The notes beneath the pieces are model-generated. The model had not been told where the DNA came from. It ran no database searches and saw only the letters and a program-made list of their open reading frames with translations. Positions 15,192 through 23,752 of a stretch of 64,000 nt of DNA are shown here, one piece after another. The position numbers were made by a program, and so were the translations under genes. This DNA comes from DAIMFL01 sp964372215 (GTDB taxonomy: Bacteria; Pseudomonadota; Alphaproteobacteria; Dongiales; Dongiaceae). Position 1 is the first letter of the stretch; every line of letters starts with the position of its first letter. The stretch covers positions 33,824 to 97,823 of the forward strand of contig CAYJQC010000017.1 of assembly GCA_964372215.1 (NCBI GenBank), in the 5' to 3' direction.

Positions 15192-16226
15192 ATGACCGTC
15201 GAAGGACGGCCGCCGGCCGGTGGCGGATTCTGGCAGTCGTCGGGCTATGCGCTGCTGGAGCGGCGCGCCGACGGCCGGCTCGGGGTGACCGACGCGTTCC
15301 TGCGCGCCTATATGGGCCGGCCCGAGCTGCGTCCGATCGAGGACTCGGGGCCCGAGGAGATCGCGCTGCACGCCGCGCTGCTGGCCGAGCCGAAGGCGGC
15401 GGTCGAGGCGGCGCAGCTTGCCGCCCTGGCCGATCCGGAGGCGCGGGACAATTATCGGGTGTTCCTGCAGTTCCGTGATCATCTGCTGGCACATGACACG
15501 CTCGAGGCCGGCTATCTCGGCCTGTTCCGCAGGCGAGTCGACGGCATCGCCCCGTTGTTCGTCGACCAGATGGCCCATGCGATTCTGCGCGGCGTGCTCG
15601 CCGACTGCGGCGATCCGTTCAGGCTACGCACCGCGGAGTTGCTGTTCCGGGTCCAGACCGTGGCCGTCGATGGCGGAGCCATCATGCTGGCCGATGAGGA
15701 AATCGTCGACATGCGGGCGGTGCAGAAGAGCCGCGGGCGCGAGCTGCTACAACCCGAGGGCAACGCGCCGCTGCAGATCGAGATGGATGTGCTGACTCCG
15801 GCCAACGCCGGCGACTACTGGGAGCGCTCGGACCGGTTCGACATGGCGGTCAATGTCGGGTTCACCGAGCCGGGGCTCGACGCGCTGTGCCGCGTGCTCG
15901 AAGGCTGGATCGCCCATTTCCTCGCGGTGCCCGTCACGATCCAGCCAGTGCAGCAGATCAGCGACCAGCGCTGGGTCTGGCATGTCGGGCTGGATGCCGA
16001 AGCCTCGGGCCTGCTCAACGCGCTGTACCGGGGCGAGACCGTGCCGGAGGCGGTGATGACCCGCCTGCTGTCGCTATTCCGGCTGGACTTCCGTGACCCC
16101 GGCGACATGCGCGCGGACATCGCCGGGCGGCCGGTCTATCTCGCCATGGCCATGGACGAACGCCAGCGGTTGCGGCTCAAGCCCCAGAATCTGCTGGTCG
16201 ATTTGCCGCTGGCGAATCCCGCCTGA
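15192..16226 (+). CDS. DUF6352 family protein
   Basis: 344-residue soluble protein of unknown function. The opening FWQSSGYALLERRADGRLGVTDAFLRAYMGRPEL and the block RDNYRVFLQFRDHLLA / FVDQMAHAILRGVLADC / LRTAELLFRVQTV match the DUF6352 pattern as I remember it. No signal sequence, membrane helix or cofactor motif is visible. It is followed after 79 bases by the DmdA-like gene in the same direction, so a functional link is possible. Role unknown. Confidence 0.75.
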   Translation: MTVEGRPPAGGGFWQSSGYALLERRADGRLGVTDAFLRAYMGRPELRPIEDSGPEEIALHAALLAEPKAAVEAAQLAALADPEARDNYRVFLQFRDHLLAHDTLEAGYLGLFRRRVDGIAPLFVDQMAHAILRGVLADCGDPFRLRTAELLFRVQTVAVDGGAIMLADEEIVDMRAVQKSRGRELLQPEGNAPLQIEMDVLTPANAGDYWERSDRFDMAVNVGFTEPGLDALCRVLEGWIAHFLAVPVTIQPVQQISDQRWVWHVGLDAEASGLLNALYRGETVPEAVMTRLLSLFRLDFRDPGDMRADIAGRPVYLAMAMDERQRLRLKPQNLLVDLPLANPA

Positions 16227-16305
16227 CCGGCTGGCGATGGATTTGCTGGATCGCGGGACCGAGCTGTGGAATCGTGCCCGCTGCCATTCCAATGACGCCT
16301 AGGAA

Positions 16306-17436
16306 GTGCCTGTGATTACACCGATTCTAGCCGTGTCGCGGCGCACTCGCCGGACACCGTTCACCGACCGCGTCGAGGCCTGCGGGGTCAAGGGCTATAC
16401 CGTCTACAACCATATGCTGTTGCCGACCGCGTTCCGCTCGCTCGAGGAGGATTACCGGCATCTGTGCCGTCACGTACAGATCTGGGACGTCGCCTGCGAG
16501 CGGCAGGTCGAGCTGCAGGGACCGGACGCGGCGCGGCTGGCCCAGCTCATGACGCCGCGCGACCTGTCGCGCGCCAGCGTCGGGCAATGCTTGTACGCGC
16601 CCGTCATCGACCAGGACGCGGGGATGATCAACGACCCGGTGATCCTGAAGCTGGCGGAGGACCGATTCTGGCTGTCGATCGCCGATTCCGACGTGCTGCT
16701 CTGGGCCATGGGTCTGGCTCATGGACTCGGCCTCGACGTGATAGTGGACGAGCCGGACGTCTCGCCGCTCGCCGTCCAGGGTCCGAAGGCGGAGGACCTG
16801 ATGGCCGCCGTGTTCGGCGCTGCCGTGCGGCAGATCCGCTTCTTCCGTTTTGCCAGGCTGGAATTCCGCGGGCGGCCGCTGGTCGTCGCGCGCTCCGGCT
16901 GGAGCAAGCAGGGCGGCTTCGAAATCTATCTCGATGACGCCGCTCAGGGCCACGCGCTTTGGGACGCGTTGTGGGAAGCCGGAAAGCCATTCGAAGTCGC
17001 CGCCGGCTGCCCCAATCTCATTGAGCGGGTCGAGGGCGGGCTGCTGTCCTATGGCAGCGACATGACCCGCGCCAACAATCCCTTGGAATGCGGGCTCGAC
17101 CGCTACTGCCAGCTCGACGGTGCGATCGAGTTCATCGGCCGCGATGCGCTGCGCAGGCTCCGGGACGAGGGTGTCGCGCGGCAGATCCGCGGTGTGCGGT
17201 TCGGCGGCGAGGCCTGCCCGGCCTGCACCTCGCTCTGGCCGGTCGTGGCCGACGGCGGCGTGGTGGGACAGGTCACCACCGCCGTGTGGTCGCCGCGCTT
17301 CGAGGCCAATCTGGGCTTTGCGATGATCGAGCGCGGCCACTGGGAGCCGGGACAGCAGATCGCGGTCAACTGTCCCGACGGCAGCGAGCGTCAGGGCGTC
17401 GTGGCGACGCTGCCCTTCACCGATTCGGCGGGTTGA
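16306..17436 (+). CDS. DmdA-like aminomethyltransferase (DMSP demethylase family)
   Basis: 376-residue folate-binding enzyme of the GcvT/DmdA family. It has the DmdA-type opening SRRTRRTPFTDRVEA..VKGYTVYNHMLLP, EEDYRHL, WDVACERQVE, then LMTPRDLS, WLSIADSDVLLWA, SPLAVQGPKAEDLM, RSGWSKQGGFEIYL and GLLSYGSDMTRANNPLECGL. True DmdA transfers a methyl group from dimethylsulfoniopropionate to tetrahydrofolate. Many terrestrial relatives probably act on other methylated compounds. Start is GTG at 16306 (another GTG lies two codons on). Function call is by family; substrate unproven. Confidence 0.8.
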   Translation: MPVITPILAVSRRTRRTPFTDRVEACGVKGYTVYNHMLLPTAFRSLEEDYRHLCRHVQIWDVACERQVELQGPDAARLAQLMTPRDLSRASVGQCLYAPVIDQDAGMINDPVILKLAEDRFWLSIADSDVLLWAMGLAHGLGLDVIVDEPDVSPLAVQGPKAEDLMAAVFGAAVRQIRFFRFARLEFRGRPLVVARSGWSKQGGFEIYLDDAAQGHALWDALWEAGKPFEVAAGCPNLIERVEGGLLSYGSDMTRANNPLECGLDRYCQLDGAIEFIGRDALRRLRDEGVARQIRGVRFGGEACPACTSLWPVVADGGVVGQVTTAVWSPRFEANLGFAMIERGHWEPGQQIAVNCPDGSERQGVVATLPFTDSAG

Positions 17437-17448
17437 GCGGGGCGGCGG

Positions 17449-18435
17449 TCAGGCGTCGAGGAAGTCCTCGACATAGGCGCGCACGATTGGGTCGAGCCCG
17501 TCCTCGGCGATGAGGCCGAGCGCCCTGGCCCGGGCGGAGTCGCTGGCGACCGGCCAGCCGGCCACGATGCGCTCGATGAAAGGATCGCGCTCGATGCGGA
17601 TCTCGCCGAGCTTCCGGCTGGCGGCGACTCGGTTCAGGCTGGCGATCATCTCGGCCACGCTGACGTCGAGGCTGGGCAGGCCGACGGCCCGGTCGCTGCC
17701 GAGCTTGGCGCCGTCGAGCTCGTGCAGCCGGATCATGTTCTCGACGGCGGCGCGATAGCCGAGCACCGGCATCACCGTCTCCGGCGCCACCGGCAGGATG
17801 CAGGTCTCGCCGTTCAGGGGTTCGCGGAACACCCCGCTGGCGAAGCTCGACGCCGCCTTGTTGGGGCGTCCTGGGCGGATGATGATGGTCGGCAGCCGCA
17901 CGCTCCGCCCATCGAGAAAGCCCTTGCGGCTGTAGTCGTTGACCAGCAGCTCGCCGATCGCCTTGGTGACGCCGTAGGTGGTCTGCGGGGTCTGCTTGAC
18001 GGCGTCGCCTACGGTGGCGGGCATGGAGTCGCCGCCGAACACCGCGATCGAGCTGGCGAACACCAGCCGTGGTTGCGAGGCGCGCGCTCGGCAGGCCTCG
18101 AGCAGATGACGCGCGCCGTCGAGATTGACCCGCATGGCGAGGTCGAAATCCTGCTCGCCTTCGCCACTCACCACCGAGGCCAGGTGGAACACCGCGACGT
18201 CGTCGCGGTCGATCAGGGTCAGAACCTGGTCGCGTTCGGCGATCTGGCCGGTGGTGATCGTCACGCGCTCGTCCAGTCCCTTGGGCCGGACCGCCGGCGC
18301 CGCCACGTCGAACAGCGTCATGGCGTCGACCGGCTCGGGCTTGCCCGAAGGGCCGGTGAGCTGTCCGCGCGCCAGGATGCGCCGCGCCAAAGTGAGTCCG
18401 AGGAAACCGGCACCGCCGGTGATGACGACTTTCAC
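17449..18435 (-). CDS. denD: D-erythronate dehydrogenase (NAD-dependent epimerase family)
   Basis: Extended short-chain dehydrogenase, 328 residues, that oxidises D-erythronate at C2 to 2-oxo-tetronate in four-carbon acid sugar catabolism. NAD site TGGAGFLG at the N-terminus and catalytic YGVTK (Tyr, Lys) near residue 163; the segment RLPTIIIRPGRPNKAASSF is typical of DenD. Its ATG overlaps the stop of the upstream otnI by four bases. The kinase and aldolase or decarboxylase steps (OtnK, OtnC) are not in this window. Confidence 0.88.
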   Translation of the reverse strand: MKVVITGGAGFLGLTLARRILARGQLTGPSGKPEPVDAMTLFDVAAPAVRPKGLDERVTITTGQIAERDQVLTLIDRDDVAVFHLASVVSGEGEQDFDLAMRVNLDGARHLLEACRARASQPRLVFASSIAVFGGDSMPATVGDAVKQTPQTTYGVTKAIGELLVNDYSRKGFLDGRSVRLPTIIIRPGRPNKAASSFASGVFREPLNGETCILPVAPETVMPVLGYRAAVENMIRLHELDGAKLGSDRAVGLPSLDVSVAEMIASLNRVAASRKLGEIRIERDPFIERIVAGWPVASDSARARALGLIAEDGLDPIVRAYVEDFLDA

Positions 18436-19211
18436 GCGCTTCTCCTGCCGATGCCGTAGGAGGCCGCCCAGGCGAGGCCGGCCTCGGTGTTTCCGCGTGG
18501 CCGGTACTCGCAGCCGACCCAGCCGTCATAGCCGAGCGCCTCGAGCTCGGCGAGCACGAAGTGAAAGTCGATCTCCTGCCGGTCGTCGGGCTCGTGCCGG
18601 CCCGGAACCCCGGAGACCTGGACATGGCCAATGAGGTCGCGATGCTCGATCAGCGTCTCGACCAGCCGGCCGTGGGTCATCTGCGCATGATAGAAATCGT
18701 ACTGCAGCCTGAGATTGGGCGCTCCCACCGCGTCGATCAGCGCGCGGGCGGCTGCCGGCGAGCCGACGAGGTAGCCGGGAAAGTCGAACGGATTCAAGGG
18801 CTCGAGCAGCAGCATGACGCCGGCATCCGCGGCGGCCGGGGCCGCCCAGCGCAGATTGTCGGCGAACACCTCGCGGCAGCGCTCCGGGGCGAAGTCCGGC
18901 GGCACGATGCCGGCCATGACATGGATGCGCGGGCAGCCGAGCGCCATCTCGATCGCCTTGCGGAACTCCACCTCGCGCCCGGGCAGGCCTCCGATGCCGC
19001 GCTCGCCCTTGTCCCAGTCGCCCGGGGCGGCATTGAACAGCACCTGGCTCAACCCGTTCGCCGCCAGCCGGCTGCGGAGTTCATCCTTGGAATGGCCATA
19101 GGGAAACAGATACTCGACCGCCCGAAATCCGCAGCTTGCAGCGGCCGCGAAACGGTCGAGGAACTCGACCTCGTTGAACATCGTGCTCAGATTGGCGGCA
19201 AATTTCGGCAC
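18432..19211 (-). CDS. otnI: 2-oxo-tetronate isomerase / hydroxypyruvate isomerase family
   Basis: TIM-barrel metal-dependent isomerase of the xylose isomerase-like fold, 259 residues from the GTG at 19211, which has AAGGAAG seven bases upstream. An open frame extends 22 codons further but is not conserved. Motifs: KFAANLSTMFNEVEFLDRF, FNAAPGDWDKGERGIGGLPGRE, LLLEPLNPFDFPGYLV, LQYDFYHAQ and GHVQVSGVPGRHEPD, with the Glu/Asp/His metal ligands. Acts with DenD on four-carbon acid sugars, isomerising the 2-oxo to the 3-oxo form. Confidence 0.88.
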   Translation of the reverse strand: MPKFAANLSTMFNEVEFLDRFAAAASCGFRAVEYLFPYGHSKDELRSRLAANGLSQVLFNAAPGDWDKGERGIGGLPGREVEFRKAIEMALGCPRIHVMAGIVPPDFAPERCREVFADNLRWAAPAAADAGVMLLLEPLNPFDFPGYLVGSPAAARALIDAVGAPNLRLQYDFYHAQMTHGRLVETLIEHRDLIGHVQVSGVPGRHEPDDRQEIDFHFVLAELEALGYDGWVGCEYRPRGNTEAGLAWAASYGIGRRSA

Positions 19212-19367
19212 GGCCCTTCCTTGTTCCTCCTGCAGTTGCGGCGCACACAGCGGACCGGCAGTGCGGCCGGCGGCCATGCTTGGAACCCGGCGCCGGTGCG
19301 CTATGCTGCGCTGCCGCCCGGCGCCGCGCCGGGGCGGTGAATCTTATTCCCGCCGGAGCATCGGGTC

Positions 19368-20696
19368 ATGGCCCCACGCGTAGAGCCCGTCGCCGCCGAT
19401 ACCACGGTCCCCGCACGGACCGACGTGGTCGTCGTCGGGGGCGGCATCATCGGCACCTGTACCGCGCTGTCCCTGGCGGAGCAAGGCGTCTCGGTGGCCC
19501 TCTGCGAGAAAGGCCAGATCGCCGGCGAGCAGTCGAGCCGCAACTGGGGCTGGTGCCGCCAGCAGGGGCGCGATCCCCGCGAGATTCCGCTCGCCATCGA
19601 GGCCCTGCGCCAATGGCGCGGCATGAACGAGCGGACCGGCGCGGAGACCGGCTTCCGGCAAGGGGGCCTGCTCTATCTCGCCAGTGACGACGCCGACATC
19701 GCCCGCCACGAGGAATGGCTTGGCCATGCCAAGCCCTATCAGCTCGACACGCGGCTGGTGGATGCGGCCGAGGTGGCGAAGCTGATGCCGGGCGCGTCGC
19801 GGACCTGGCGCGGCGCGCTCTACACGGCAAGCGACGGCAGGGCGGAGCCGCAGCTAGCGGCGCCGGCGATCGCCACAGCGGCGCAGCGACTGGGTGCCAC
19901 GATCCTCACGTCTTGCGCGGTGCGCGGCGTCGAGACCTCCGGCGGTCGCATCTCGGCGGCGGTGACCGAGCGCGGTACCATTGCCTGCGGCGCGCTGGTG
20001 CTCGCCGGCGGCGCCTGGTCCGGCCTGTTCTGCCGCAGCCTCGACCTGCGCCTGCCCCAGCTCAAGGTGCTGGCCTCGGTGCAACGCACCGAGCCGATGG
20101 AGGGCGGGCCGGAATGCGCCACCTATGGCCCCGACTTCGCGGTGCGCAAGCGCCTGGACGGCGGCTACACCGTTGCCCATGGCACCACCAGCGTCGTTGA
20201 CATCGTGCCGGACAGTTTCCGTTACTTCGCCGATTTCCTGCCGGCCCTGCGGATGGAGTGGCGTGGCTTGCGGCTGCGGCTGGGTGGGCGTTTCGTCGAA
20301 GAATTTCGCCTGCCGAACCGCTGGGCGCTCGATGCGGTGTCGCCGTTCGAGCGCCAGCGCGTGCTCGATCCGGCACCGGCGTCCGACCTCCTCGATCAGG
20401 CGATGGCGAACCTGGCGCGCGAGCTGCCGGCGTTCCGCGGCGCACGGGTGGCGGAGCGCTGGGCCGGGCTGATCGACGCCACCCCCGATGCGGTGCCGGT
20501 GATCTCCGGGGTCGACTCGGCTCCGGGCCTGTTCGTCGCCACCGGGTTTTCCGGGCACGGCTTCGGCATCGGTCCCGGCGCCGGGCGGTTGATGTCGGAA
20601 ATCGTCACCGGTCGGACCACGGTGGTCGACCCGGCGCCATTCCGCTTCGCGCGCTTCAGCGACGGCTCCAGGCCCAGGCCGATGGCCGGTCTCTGA
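19368..20696 (+). CDS. FAD-dependent D-amino acid dehydrogenase-like oxidoreductase
   Basis: 442-residue protein of the DAO family. FAD-binding VVVVGGGIIGTCTALSLAE near residue 19 with Glu47 (CEKGQIAGEQSSRNWGWCRQQGRD), and the C-terminal FAD contact GLFVATGFSGHGFGIGPGAG. No signal or membrane segment. Relatives oxidise D-amino acids, sarcosine or similar secondary amines and feed electrons to the chain. It is divergent from otnI and stands alone, so the substrate cannot be inferred from context. Confidence 0.85.
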   Translation: MAPRVEPVAADTTVPARTDVVVVGGGIIGTCTALSLAEQGVSVALCEKGQIAGEQSSRNWGWCRQQGRDPREIPLAIEALRQWRGMNERTGAETGFRQGGLLYLASDDADIARHEEWLGHAKPYQLDTRLVDAAEVAKLMPGASRTWRGALYTASDGRAEPQLAAPAIATAAQRLGATILTSCAVRGVETSGGRISAAVTERGTIACGALVLAGGAWSGLFCRSLDLRLPQLKVLASVQRTEPMEGGPECATYGPDFAVRKRLDGGYTVAHGTTSVVDIVPDSFRYFADFLPALRMEWRGLRLRLGGRFVEEFRLPNRWALDAVSPFERQRVLDPAPASDLLDQAMANLARELPAFRGARVAERWAGLIDATPDAVPVISGVDSAPGLFVATGFSGHGFGIGPGAGRLMSEIVTGRTTVVDPAPFRFARFSDGSRPRPMAGL

Positions 20697-20994
20697 CCCC
20701 GTTGCCGCACGAGGAAGCGGCCGCCGGGGCGCAACCGCGGCGGCCGCGAGTTCTGCTTGGAGGCAATCGGCTGCGTCGAATGAGGACGTCTTGTCCGGCC
20801 TCGCGTAGCTCTTGTTCCGGCCGCGACTCGCGCAGGCGCAAGGCGCCGCAGGTGGAATCATGGATACCAGCAGAATGCCGGGCATGGCGAGAGCCGTGTT
20901 GGGTCGACCCGCGGAATAGCGCGTTCGGCGGTGGAGTGGACGGAGGGCCGGGTCGCGCCGGGATACGCGCCACACCCGAGACAGCGATCGCCCC
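20697..20994. terminator. Intergenic region with GC-rich hairpin after the FAD oxidoreductase
   Basis: About 298 bases without a gene. Near its left end there is a perfect 9-base inverted repeat, GCGGCCGCC at 20717-20725 and GGCGGCCGC at 20739-20747, with a 13-base loop. It lies 20 bases after the oxidoreductase stop and could terminate or stabilise that mRNA, but no T-run follows. The remaining 240 bases show nothing recognisable; they also border the 3' end of the LysR gene on the other strand. Confidence 0.35.
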
Positions 20995-21912
20995 TCAGGT
21001 CGCCGCCTGCTTCAGCCGGGCCTCGAGCCGCGGCGCCGCGAAATCGAGAAAGGCGCGGAGCTTCAGCGGCACCAGCCGCTGGCCGGTGTGGACGAGCTGC
21101 ACCGGGACGGGTGCCGGCTCGAACGCTTCCAGTGCCATGGCGAGCGCACCGGCCTCGATCGCCCGCGCGACCTGATAGGACAGTACGCGCGTGATGCCGA
21201 TTCCGGCGATCGCTGCGTCGACAGCGGCCTCAGCCGTGTTCACGGTGAGCCGCGAGTGGATCGGGACGGACAGGTCGGACTTGCCGCTCCTGAAGTTCCA
21301 GGCTCTCGGCGACGTCAGGCCCTCGAACGTCACGCAGTCATGGGCGCCGAGCTCGCCGGGGCTCCGCGGCGTGCCGCGCTTCGCGAAGTAGGCCGGGCTG
21401 GCGCAAACGACACGGCGGATCGTGCCGACCCGGCGTGCCATCAGGCTGCTGTCCGGGAGTTCGCCGATCCGGACGGCAAGATCGGCGGGGTCCTCCAGAA
21501 TGTTGACGACGCGATCCGCCAGGACGAGGCGAATGTCGATATCGGGATAGAGCCCGAGGAACTCCATGGCGATGGGGAGCACGTGCAGGCGGCCGAAGAC
21601 GATCGGCGCGGTGATGTTCAGGTCGCCCCTCGGGACACTGTACTCGCCGGTCGCCGCGCGTTCGGCTTCGCCCAGGTCTTCGAGTATCCGCTTGCACGCC
21701 GCGACGTAGGACTGCCCGGCGTCGGTAAGCGTGATCCTCCGGCTCGACCGGTTCAGCAATTGCGCCTTGAGATGTGCCTCCAGCTCGGAAACCTTGCGGC
21801 TCACCGTGGCGAGCGGTGTGCCGAGGCGGCGGGCGGCGGCCGACAGGCTGCCAGCGTCGACCACCGCCAGCAGAATGGACATCGATTCGAAGCGGTCCAT
21901 CTTTCCTTCCAT
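20995..21912 (-). CDS. LysR-family transcriptional regulator
   Basis: 305 residues. N-terminal winged helix (RFESMSILLAVVDAGSLSAAARRLGTPLATVSRKVSELE) and a PBP2-type effector domain (about 95-295), close to the CrgA/PA0477-like group (RGDLNITAPIVFGRLHVLP). Divergently transcribed from the AhpD-like gene and therefore probably its regulator, as is usual for LysR proteins. The ATG at 21912 or the Met four codons later may be the start. A near-perfect inverted repeat overlaps this start. Confidence 0.92.
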   Translation of the reverse strand: MEGKMDRFESMSILLAVVDAGSLSAAARRLGTPLATVSRKVSELEAHLKAQLLNRSSRRITLTDAGQSYVAACKRILEDLGEAERAATGEYSVPRGDLNITAPIVFGRLHVLPIAMEFLGLYPDIDIRLVLADRVVNILEDPADLAVRIGELPDSSLMARRVGTIRRVVCASPAYFAKRGTPRSPGELGAHDCVTFEGLTSPRAWNFRSGKSDLSVPIHSRLTVNTAEAAVDAAIAGIGITRVLSYQVARAIEAGALAMALEAFEPAPVPVQLVHTGQRLVPLKLRAFLDFAAPRLEARLKQAAT

Positions 21913-21961
21913 AATTCAGGAGGGTGAGTTCCGATTATGTCGTCTACTCCCAATTCATGGA
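21908..21961. promoter_or_regulatory. Candidate LysR operator between the divergent genes
   Basis: TCCATAATT at 21908-21916 and AATTCATGGA at 21952-21961 form an inverted repeat with one extra base, 35 bases apart. AT-rich arms in an otherwise GC-rich intergenic region, placed at the LysR start codon and about 60 bases before the AhpD-like gene, fit a dual LysR binding site. This is pattern-based only. Confidence 0.3.
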
Positions 21962-22018
21962 AAGGACCAAGTTCGCTGGTGTCAGGCCGCCACGGCCAAT
22001 CCCCGAAAGGACCTCACC

Positions 22019-22570
22019 ATGTCCCGCATCCCCACTCCCGCTTCGATCGACGCCGCACCGGCGGCCTCGCGCCCGCTGCTCGAGGGCGTCAAGAAGCAGC
22101 TCGGCAGTGTGCCAAACCTGTTCCGGATCGTGTCCACCAGCCCGGCCGCGCTGGAAGGCTATCTCGGCTTGTTCGGCGCGTTGAACAAGGGCATCTTGCC
22201 AGCCCCGACGCGCGAGCGCATCGCGCTCGCCGTCGCCGGCGTCAACGGCTGCGACTACTGCCTGTCGGCCCACAGTTATCTCGGAAAGAATCTCGCCAAG
22301 CTCGACGACGCCGAGATCGCCGCCAATCGTGCCGGCACCTCCAACGACCCGAAGGCGGACGCTGCGGTGCGCTTTGCGGTCAAGGTCGTACAGGCGCGCG
22401 GCCATGTCAGCGAGGCCAATCTCCACGACGTCAAGGCGGCCGGATACGACGATGCGCAGGTGATCGAAATCGTTCTCCACGTTGCCCTCAACACCCTGAC
22501 GAACTACGTCAACGAGGTTGCCAAGACCGACATCGACTTCCCGGTCGTCACCGCCCGCAAGGTCGCGTGA
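22019..22570 (+). CDS. AhpD-like carboxymuconolactone decarboxylase family peroxidase-related protein
   Basis: 183 residues of the CMD fold. The redox core is visible as ERIALAVAGVNGCDYCLSAHSYLG: a CxxC pair plus the downstream His and upstream Glu used in AhpD-type peroxide reduction. The ATG at 22019 starts MSRIPTPASID; an upstream open frame is not conserved. First gene of a three-gene set with a DUF1348 and a PPOX-fold protein, divergent from LysR. Likely a peroxide or electrophile defence enzyme; physiological substrate unknown. Confidence 0.88.
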   Translation: MSRIPTPASIDAAPAASRPLLEGVKKQLGSVPNLFRIVSTSPAALEGYLGLFGALNKGILPAPTRERIALAVAGVNGCDYCLSAHSYLGKNLAKLDDAEIAANRAGTSNDPKADAAVRFAVKVVQARGHVSEANLHDVKAAGYDDAQVIEIVLHVALNTLTNYVNEVAKTDIDFPVVTARKVA

Positions 22571-22649
22571 CGCCATCTCTTGCCACGGGTTGCGCCGGCG
22601 ACACAAACAATGTCGCCGGTCGCGACCCACTCCAGCGAGGATCCGCATC

Positions 22650-23114
22650 ATGAGCCGCCCGCCGCTACCTCCCTTCACCAGCGAGACCGCCGCACAAAAG
22701 GTGCGCCTGGCGGAAGACGGTTGGAATAGCCGCGACCCGGCGAAGGTCGCGCTTGCCTACACGGCCGACAGCCGCTGGCGGAACCGCGCCGAGTTCCTGC
22801 AAGGCCGCGTGGCCATCGAGGCGTTCCTGACGCGCAAGTGGAACCGCGAACTCGACTACCGACTGATCAAGGAACCATGGGCATTTCGCGAGAACCGCAT
22901 TGCGGTGCGCTTCGCCTATGAGTGGCACGACGACAGCGGCCACTGGTTCCGCAGCTACGGCAACGAGAACTGGGAGTTCGACGAACACGGCCTGATGCGC
23001 CTGCGGATCGCCAGCATCAACGATGCTCCGATCACGGACAGCGAGCGCAAGTTCCATTGGCCGCTCGGCCGCCGTCCCGACGATCATCCGGGGCTGAGCG
23101 ATCTCGGCTTCTGA
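22650..23114 (+). CDS. DUF1348 family NTF2-like protein
   Basis: 154 residues with the SnoaL/NTF2-like fold pattern of DUF1348: PFTSETAAQKVRLAEDGWNSRDPAKVALAYT / SRWRNRAEFLQGRVAIEAFLTRKW / YRLIKEPWAFRENRIAVRFAYEW / GNENWEFDEHGLMRLRIASIND. Function of the family is not known; it is repeatedly found with AhpD-like and flavin proteins. It lies 79 bases after the AhpD-like gene and 10 bases before the PPOX gene, in one probable transcript. Confidence 0.88.
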   Translation: MSRPPLPPFTSETAAQKVRLAEDGWNSRDPAKVALAYTADSRWRNRAEFLQGRVAIEAFLTRKWNRELDYRLIKEPWAFRENRIAVRFAYEWHDDSGHWFRSYGNENWEFDEHGLMRLRIASINDAPITDSERKFHWPLGRRPDDHPGLSDLGF

Positions 23115-23124
23115 GGTGGCCGCC

Positions 23125-23751
23125 ATGGACAGATCGAAGGTTTACGCCAGCGACGTCGCATTCACGCCCTCGGTCAAGTCGGCGCAGACCCGGAAAGGAT
23201 CGCGCGGCGGCTACGAAAGGATGGAGGAGCGCGGTTCCTGGCAGACCCGGATCACCCCCGACCTCGCCGGCTTCATCGCGGCGCAGATCAGCGTCTTCCT
23301 CGCCACCGCCAGCGGCGAGGGGCAGCCCTACATCCAGCATCGCGGCGGTCCGGCCGGCTTTCTCAGGGTGCTCGACGACAGCACCATCGGCTTTGCCGAT
23401 TTCACCGGCAATCGGCAATACATCACCCTCGGCAATCTGGTGGACAATCCGAAGGCGCAGCTGTTCCTGATCGACTACGCGCACCGGCGGCGCGTCAAGA
23501 TCTGGGGCGAAGCGCGCGTCGTCGAGGGCGACGAGGCGTTGATCGCCAGGCTGATGCCGGAAGGCTACAAGGCGCGGCCGGAGCAGGCGATCCTGTTCAC
23601 CGTCACCGCCTGGGATGCCAATTGTCCCCAGCACATTCCGCAGCGCTTCGAGGCGGCCGATGTTGCCGCGGCGCTCGACGAACGCGACCGCCGGATCGTG
23701 GAATTGGAGGCCGAGGCCGAACGATTGCGGGCTGGCGCCGTCGCCTCTTAG
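23125..23751 (+). CDS. Pyridoxamine 5'-phosphate oxidase-fold flavin protein
   Basis: Split-barrel FMN protein of 208 residues. Typical segments: ISVFLATASGEGQPYIQHRGGPAGFLRVLDD, DFTGNRQYITLGNL, AQLFLIDYAHRRRVKIWGEARVV and the C-terminal DANCPQHIPQRFEA (a motif of the HugZ-like/PPOX group). A coiled-coil tail (about 188-205, ERDRRIVELEAEAERL) ends the protein. GTG at 23116 is an alternative start. Probably reduces or binds a small electrophile with FMN. Ends two bases before the convergent coxF. Confidence 0.85.
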   Translation: MDRSKVYASDVAFTPSVKSAQTRKGSRGGYERMEERGSWQTRITPDLAGFIAAQISVFLATASGEGQPYIQHRGGPAGFLRVLDDSTIGFADFTGNRQYITLGNLVDNPKAQLFLIDYAHRRRVKIWGEARVVEGDEALIARLMPEGYKARPEQAILFTVTAWDANCPQHIPQRFEAADVAAALDERDRRIVELEAEAERLRAGAVAS

Positions 23752-23752
23752 C

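Noticed and set aside
16237..16302. 21-codon open frame MDLLDRGTELWNRARCHSNDA between DUF6352 and the DmdA-like gene
   Set aside because: No ribosome binding site and no known family; it can equally be chance or an old C-terminal remnant.
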